Positions 47,401 to 50,562 of a stretch of DNA of 50,562 nucleotides are shown in pieces. Both the position numbers and the translations under genes were made by a program. Position 1 is the first letter of the stretch. Each line of letters starts with the position of its first letter. The notes beneath the pieces were generated by a model. It was not told where the DNA came from. It did not search any database and was given only the letters and a program-made list of their open reading frames with translations. The stretch is from Saprospiraceae bacterium (GTDB lineage: Bacteria; Bacteroidota; Bacteroidia; Chitinophagales; Saprospiraceae). Where the stretch lies: contig JABAQQ010000016.1 of assembly GCA_019187225.1 (NCBI GenBank), forward strand, positions 1 through 50,562, read 5' to 3'.

Positions 47401-50227
47401 GGCCGGGCTCCAGGTGCGTCAGATACCATGAGCCGCCCGAATAGATGCCGGTTTGACCTTTGAACACAAAAGTGTCGCATGCCATTGCGTAGAGTTCCAA
47501 CACCACAGTTTCAGGGTAATTAAATTGACTGCTGACTATACTGGGCATTGAAATAACATAATTTGCCTGGGTCGCTGTGAATGCGTACCACACGTCCCCT
47601 GCATTGCAACACAAATATGGCACGCCGGGTGAAGAAGTGGCGTCGAGTGTCGTGCCGGTCACAGTGGCGTTACAGGTATTCCCTTGCTCCGGCGTGAGTA
47701 CCGTCGCGTTCGCGCAGGCATCGTTGGCTGGCGGCGGCGGCGGCGTGAGCACACAAATATCGAAGTTGATCGGTGTGTTGCCGGGGCTTCCGATGCGCAG
47801 GTAATACGTCTCGCCGGGCGTCAAATCCCCCACCAACAGGGCGCCACTGCCGTAAAAGGCATTGACCCAGCACTGCAAAGTGGAGAAATTCCCGCATTCG
47901 CCTGAAAGCAATTCCGCCTGAAAATATTGCGGATAGACGTTCTCCGGATCGAAGACATTGCTCAACGCGATTTGGTGCGCCGCCTGCGTCGCCGTAAAAC
48001 TATACCACACATCGCCGTTGTTGAAACAGGAAGCCTGCGCATCGGACGTACTGCCGCCCGTTGTGCCGGATACCGGATTGTCGCACGCAAGATCGCTGTC
48101 TACCTGCAGCGGCGTAGCGGCGTTGCAGTTGTCATTGGGCGGAGGCGGGAACGTGCCGATGCAGATATTGAAAGAATGGCCCCCGTACGGCGCGCTCACC
48201 CAGCGAATGTAATAGGTCGTGCCAATGCTCAGATCGTTCAGGTAAAAGGCGCCGGGATAAATGTAGCACTCCTTGTACATCAGGTTGTTGCAATCGCTGC
48301 TCTCGTACACTTCGGCCCAGAATTCCGAACCGCCGTACAGCGATTGTACGTCCGTTATCCGCACGATATGGCTGGCCTCGGTAGCGACAAAGGAATACCA
48401 CACGTCCATGCCGTTGCCGTAGAAACACATGGTGGACGACTCCGATGCGATGCCGGATGTCGTGCCCGGGGTCACGACGGCGCAGGCCGGAGTAGGGGCA
48501 GGCGTGAGCACTTCAGCTACGGAGCAATCCACGTTCGCGGGCGGCGGTGGCAGCGTGCGGATGCAGATGTTGAAGTTGTGTGCATCGCCGGCATTGCTGT
48601 ATACCCGGATGCGGTAGGTGTCGCCGGGCGTCAGTCCCGTCAGTATAGCGGGCTCGTAGTTGTATGGCTGGCATTTCAGGCTGACGAGATTGTCGCAATT
48701 CCCGCCGAATATTTCGTAACCAAACACAAATTCGCCGAAGATGGTGTAATTCTGGGTTACGTCTATGCGGTGCGATGTGCTGTTTGCCACGAACGAATAC
48801 CAGACGTCGTGGGTACTTTCATCTCCCGTGCAGTTTTGGGCGGACGAAGTGGCGCCCAGCGTGGTGCCGTTCGTTTGCAGATTGCAGTTGATATCGCCGT
48901 TCACCGGGATGGATTCGGCATTGGAACACTCGTCGTTGGCCGGTGGCAGGGGGAGTGTTTGAATACAGCCGTAGAAATCGTAGAAAGTATAAGGCGGGTT
49001 GAATACCCTCAGATAGCAGGTATCGCCTGGGACAAGGCCATTCAGAATGTTGTTTTGATCGAAACCCGGCCCGCATTGGATCGGTATCAGATTGTTACAA
49101 ATACCAGTATACGCTTCGAAGCCGTAGGGCGTGCTACCGAATTGGATCCGGTGCGCAGGGCTGGTCACCAGGAATTTATACCAAACGTCGTTGACGGTAC
49201 CGCCCTCGCAGTTGGTACCGGACGGAGTAGCCGGCTGGCTGTCCGCAAAAAAGTAGGTATCGCAGGTCAATCCGGGGTTTGCGGTCACGGCTACGGCGCC
49301 TGCACATTCATCATTTGGGGGAGGCAAGGGTGAGCTGATACAGATATCGAATGTGATGCCCTGCTGCGCGAAGACGCTGAAAAGCCGGATGTAATAGGTC
49401 TCTCCCGGCGTCAGGTTGGTCAATACCCGCGAACCGTCGTTGCCGTAATAATCGAAAGTCTGGAGCAGGGTAAAATTGCCGCAGGAACCGTCGAAGACAT
49501 TGATGTAGAGCGCATCGGGTGTGTTCGGGTCGTTGGCCATTGCGATGTTCGATATCCGGATACTGTGGTTGGGCTGCGTGGCGGTGAAGGTGAACCACAC
49601 GTCGTCGTCGGCCCAGTAGCACGTGTTGCACCCCGCCGGCACCGGCGAACCCGTCGCACCGGCAGTACTGCCTGCAAAAGGTGTATTGCAGGCAGTACCG
49701 CCATCCACAGCGAGCGCCAAAGCGCCCACGCACGCATCATTGGCGGGCGGAGCGGGCGGTGTGCTCAGGCAAATATCAAAAAGAATGACCTGGTCGTAGG
49801 GGTTGGCGACCCGGATGTAATAGGTATTGCCCGGAATGAGGTCGCCGAAACGAATGCTCCCCTGCCCATAAAACCAGGGGGTACAAGCCAGATGATCCAG
49901 GGTGGCGCAATTGCCGGAGAATAATTCCGTAAAAAAAATGGCATTGGAATTTCCGATGGTATCGCTTACATTGGTCAGTGAAATGGTATGCGCGCCAGCG
50001 GTAGCGACAAAACTGTACCAGACATCCTTGACCGGAGTACTACAAAAATCCACGCCGGAAAAGGTCGCGTCGTCGGTACTTCCGGACACGACGCCGGCGC
50101 AATTCTCGCCGGGGTCAACGTTCAGCGTCACGGCGCTGGAACAATCATCGTTAGCAGGTTGGGAAAAAGCAGAAAAGGCTACCAGCAGCAACGCGGCAGC
50201 GAGCAGAAATCTGGATGGGGACGGCAT
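41492..50227 (-). CDS. Giant secreted repeat protein with T9SS C-terminal sorting domain
   Basis: 2911 residues. A signal peptide (MPSPSRFLLAAALLLVAFSAFSQ) is followed by 17 copies of a domain of about 135 residues. Each starts near NDxC, has DVWYSFTAT and LTPGxTYYIRV signatures, and ends in CIxTLPPPP. Each copy has several Cys, probably disulfide-bonded. After about residue 2305 come a CARDB-like segment (LPDLVPVYLAVN), a Ca-binding MopE-type region (DADGDGYGDP..., CNGYDDNCNG), a HYR domain (ending DAAGNQATCSFTVEV), a beta-solenoid-like stretch (GNNVTVTFSGHNTVEIKEL) and a T9SS type A sorting domain (LLPNPASEEVRISF to VIVKR). It should be exported across the outer membrane and may serve in adhesion or a surface layer. 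Confidence 0.92.
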   Translation of the reverse strand: MPSPSRFLLAAALLLVAFSAFSQPANDDCSSAVTLNVDPGENCAGVVSGSTDDATFSGVDFCSTPVKDVWYSFVATAGAHTISLTNVSDTIGNSNAIFFTELFSGNCATLDHLACTPWFYGQGSIRFGDLIPGNTYYIRVANPYDQVILFDICLSTPPAPPANDACVGALALAVDGGTACNTPFAGSTAGATGSPVPAGCNTCYWADDDVWFTFTATQPNHSIRISNIAMANDPNTPDALYINVFDGSCGNFTLLQTFDYYGNDGSRVLTNLTPGETYYIRLFSVFAQQGITFDICISSPLPPPNDECAGAVAVTANPGLTCDTYFFADSQPATPSGTNCEGGTVNDVWYKFLVTSPAHRIQFGSTPYGFEAYTGICNNLIPIQCGPGFDQNNILNGLVPGDTCYLRVFNPPYTFYDFYGCIQTLPLPPANDECSNAESIPVNGDINCNLQTNGTTLGATSSAQNCTGDESTHDVWYSFVANSTSHRIDVTQNYTIFGEFVFGYEIFGGNCDNLVSLKCQPYNYEPAILTGLTPGDTYRIRVYSNAGDAHNFNICIRTLPPPPANVDCSVAEVLTPAPTPACAVVTPGTTSGIASESSTMCFYGNGMDVWYSFVATEASHIVRITDVQSLYGGSEFWAEVYESSDCNNLMYKECYIYPGAFYLNDLSIGTTYYIRWVSAPYGGHSFNICIGTFPPPPNDNCNAATPLQVDSDLACDNPVSGTTGGSTSDAQASCFNNGDVWYSFTATQAAHQIALSNVFDPENVYPQYFQAELLSGECGNFSTLQCWVNAFYGSGALLVGDLTPGETYYLRIGSPGNTPINFDICVLTPPPPPANDACANATVLTPEQGNTCNATVTGTTLDATSSPGVPYLCCNAGDVWYAFTATQANYVISMPSIVSSQFNYPETVVLELYAMACDTFVFKGQTGIYSGGSWYLTHLEPGQTYHVRLYNQNPYYGAGINFEICVLAPVPPVNDECAGALPLPLNTDLVCNNILTANTFGATQSLNSSCYYFADNDLWYQFTANTPSYRFEINLLNGLPGQFGYELIGGNCNDLSTLRCESLFYNSVFTLDGLTVGDVYYLRLTSQINSSHEISVCALELPFPPANDACATAEPIAVSPDLNCTTPISGTTLGATQSLEACYGASSQDVWYSFTATGPSQLLELAVTNTYFFQNPYMGFQLLEGDCNNPAGLLCQEFYGQTLVVLQGLTTGQTYYIRVFSPGSNAHDFSLCLKTLPPPPPNDDCAQATPVTPNEATTCDLTYPGTTVSATNSGFGPLDVWYSFTAGSNSHIIAIQNIVTVFGSTSSLYFDIYQGDDCDNLIPLAGGYWAHSVPALFTFFEPGQTYYIRVWSNDVNSAYNFDLCIQSLPPSPPNETCEGAIELTPNPDLDCNIVASGSTAGAINYDYPYCAGGNDVWYQFTAIASNHIIEISNLAAILGYGSLWVEVWQGPDCANLNLITCTYFNLYNNQPMQLSSLTPGQVYYIKAASEYGTAHNFDLCIKTIPPPPNDLCANAASLDAAPEQYCTPGTSGTTYGAGASGLSPCGYDGADVWYSFTATQASHTLTINNVLDAQGNYPTSFGVEIFGGDCGNLQNLYCRHFVYYSDQFTFGDLVAGQVYYVRVLSYSGSINFDLCIGTPPPPPANDACSNAVNLPVSPDETCVTLVSGTTANATPSQNPGANYQFNDVWFQFTATQANHFITVNTITPYSYLTVEILDGTCGSFNVIGEQYVYYYNPFLLTNLVPGTTYYLRVYEGYNQPTDFEICITSLPAPPNDECAGAISLDVNPDLTCAFNHAASTYGATQSAAGCSGNAVNDVWYSFTASGTSQRLDIAYSSGVVSNYYFGMEIYEGSCGALTTVMPCAEYYYSLNNNTLQNLTPGNTYYIRLYTLQGNFMNFDICIRTLPDPPSNDECAQATTIEANSGVDCALTYTGSTLGATQSQTSCYGYNTHDVWYQFTAASVTHLIELQETGNPLGYPGFLGMQVYSGNDCMTLISYQCLEYVAGNPPVVMSGLTVGETYFIRVFSQYNSAHDFSLCIRTLPPPPANNVCSGAQVVVPNPGQECTEPVSATTAGLLDYYYYGCYGGPNLWYQFAATCNTHLIELQNIVNQYGYSFLGFELYQGTCEGLQLLQCAYDGGHIYSSNLVVGNTYYIRVAGAQNSGMAFDLCVLTITPPANDDCANSTSLPVSPTSSCETLVSGTTLGATLSNVSGACSFTADVWYSFTATGTAHTVVLNNVSGGNYYELIYEVFSGDCGGLSSLGCYTAYSLSSFNDLTPGNTYYVRVGTYTQSIFDFDLCIGTSLPDLVPVYLAVNAGNCGLGSNETVQAVFYNQGTATVPANAAVYNLSVSGVNNGNYGPLTNDSPIPPGLYGFVEFTGVDLSVPGLNQLVVTGTAPGDPTYEEYGISFTGLPLETFYFDADGDGYGDPGNIVTSCYQYEWLVTNDDDCDDYNFYVNPAATEFCNGYDDNCNGLTDAEDPGVLDTLPPVAFCPPDTVLVNDPGICAAVVSYEVSAWDDCSYTLTQTAGMASGEEFPVGTTVNTFTASDAAGNQATCSFTVEVQKTGDPDLLYAYTVIGFNEVTMKQNTVQSGGIGVVNANKKAILQLNTAVTAPNTFVKAPVLQLQGGSQVTTYYQGQTASGLLPAFQPNNNPGNNNVTIPNNNAPVVLNLNNYGKITVGNNVTVTFSGHNTVEIKELTIGNDATVLFDQGTAVLIDKKMDVGKNTDINPGGGQFVQFFAEGNVSIGKGSDVSANIYTEKNLSLEKASAETPTYMTGLFIADKVGAKEHTYWNWDATYCPFGEASRPITSGEQATSRSPLHTSNGLTERLTLLPNPASEEVRISFEGTTNSEATVQLFDATGRLTRNEKFMATTGPNQYRLDLAGLPEGLYTVQVLAGSRQAVEKLVIVKR

Positions 50228-50359
50228 AGGAAGTGTTTAAACTGTTTTGGGTTAGAAGATTGTGTGATTTTTCGATGTCAGGTGGCTGAAAACTTGATGG
50301 CGGAAAAACGAAAAAACAGGATTAGTGCGTCTATTTTTATTAACGTTATTATGCAGATG

Positions 50360-50367
50360 CCAAGATA
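50360..50367 (-). promoter_or_regulatory. Possible -7 box for the giant gene
   Basis: Minus strand TATCTTGG differs by one base from TAnnTTTG and lies about 130 bp before the start codon. Weak evidence. Confidence 0.3.
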
Positions 50368-50482
50368 AAAGTTTTTGGCGTATTGCTGCTTTTTTGCCAC
50401 AATATTTAACTTTCAGGTTTTGGGGGGGACAGTAAATACAGCGATTCTCGGTTTGTAAAAATTCATAATGTGAATTTTAATC

Positions 50483-50515
50483 TTTGACAGAGTTCTTTGA
50501 AGATCAATACCTTTC
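50483..50515 (+). promoter_or_regulatory. Candidate promoter at the window end
   Basis: TTTG at 50483-50486 and TACCTTTC at 50508-50515 resemble a -33/-7 pair with a 21-bp gap. Transcription would start just before the ATG at 50530. Confidence 0.4.
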
Positions 50516-50529
50516 GTTCAAAAAGATGA

Positions 50530-50562
50530 ATGATTGACGAATTGATCAAACTGGTAAGAGAA
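50530..50562 (+). CDS. Start of an unidentified gene, cut by the window end
   Basis: Eleven codons read MIDELIKLVRE and remain open at the last base. A promoter-like pair lies immediately upstream. The start resembles small Bacteroidota proteins beginning MxDxLxxLVKE, but eleven residues are too few to assign a family. Confidence 0.35.
   Translation, partial: MIDELIKLVRE

Noticed and set aside
42158-49333. Long plus-strand ORFs opposite the giant gene
   Set aside because: Low-complexity antisense frames with repeated composition; the minus frame encodes clear conserved domains.
50461-50562. Start of an rRNA operon at the window end
   Set aside because: The TTCTTTGA motif recalls rRNA leaders, but a short ORF with its own promoter follows and no rRNA sequence is visible.

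Overview
The window reads as a chromosomal segment of a Bacteroidota bacterium, most likely of the Saprospiria type (Haliscomenobacter/Lewinella-like). The evidence is: TAnnTTTG-type -7 promoter elements with TTG/TTTG -33 boxes, little Shine-Dalgarno sequence, a giant secreted protein with a type IX secretion C-terminal domain, SUMF1/PKD lipoproteins, heptanucleotide (ACCGTCC-like) tandem arrays, and a tRNA-Ala lacking an encoded CCA. The species cannot be fixed from the sequence alone.

Layout. 1-553: 3' end of an IS256-family insertion sequence containing a 73-bp palindromic element. 598-3966: two plus-strand genes, a peptidoglycan-binding protein with an L,D-transpeptidase-like C-terminal motif and a subtilisin-like S8 protease, each directly preceded by a heptamer tandem array. 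4067-4640: tRNA-Ala(GGC) followed by a small GIY-YIG nuclease gene lying between two 70-bp tRNA-derived direct repeats. 4778-6245: a WYL-domain regulator (minus strand), then an intergenic region with a candidate structured small RNA (promoter, perfect helices, terminator-like hairpin) and a 53-residue zinc-ribbon ORF. 6326-15320: a complete type I-B CRISPR-Cas operon in the order cas8b-cas7-cas5-cas3-cas6-cas1-cas2-cas4. 15321-28462: leader and a very long CRISPR array, by my hand count 177 repeats of 37 bp and 176 spacers, with a 732-bp tandem duplication of ten repeat-spacer units and other repeated spacers. 28463-29915: a decayed AbiE-type toxin-antitoxin module flanked and interrupted by related short palindromes, plus a MITE-like inverted-repeat element. 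29962-41206: six minus-strand genes: a STAND NTPase with a membrane anchor, a CHAT protease, a SUMF1/PKD lipoprotein, an exported probable beta-strand protein, a TPR/coiled-coil SUMF1 protein and a caspase-hydrolase fusion. 41492-50227: a 2911-residue secreted protein with 17 repeats and a T9SS sorting domain. The last 33 bases look like the start of another plus-strand gene.

How it fits together. The middle of the window is an immunity region. A WYL regulator and a probable RNA/zinc-ribbon pair sit upstream of an adaptive immune system with a huge memory. After the array come a toxin-antitoxin remnant and a block of genes of the kind found in bacterial conflict or programmed-death systems (CHAT, STAND NTPase, caspase, SUMF1). 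Base composition changes by eye inside the cas operon: the effector genes are AT-richer than the cas6-cas1-cas2-cas4 part, suggesting a mosaic history. Several spacers are informative without a database. Neighbouring spacers encode the same phage-protein motif with synonymous changes, one spacer carries a complete Bacteroidota-type promoter, and one looks like a phage terminator.

Limits: no database or folding search was run; family assignments rest on recognised motifs and repeat counts were made by eye.
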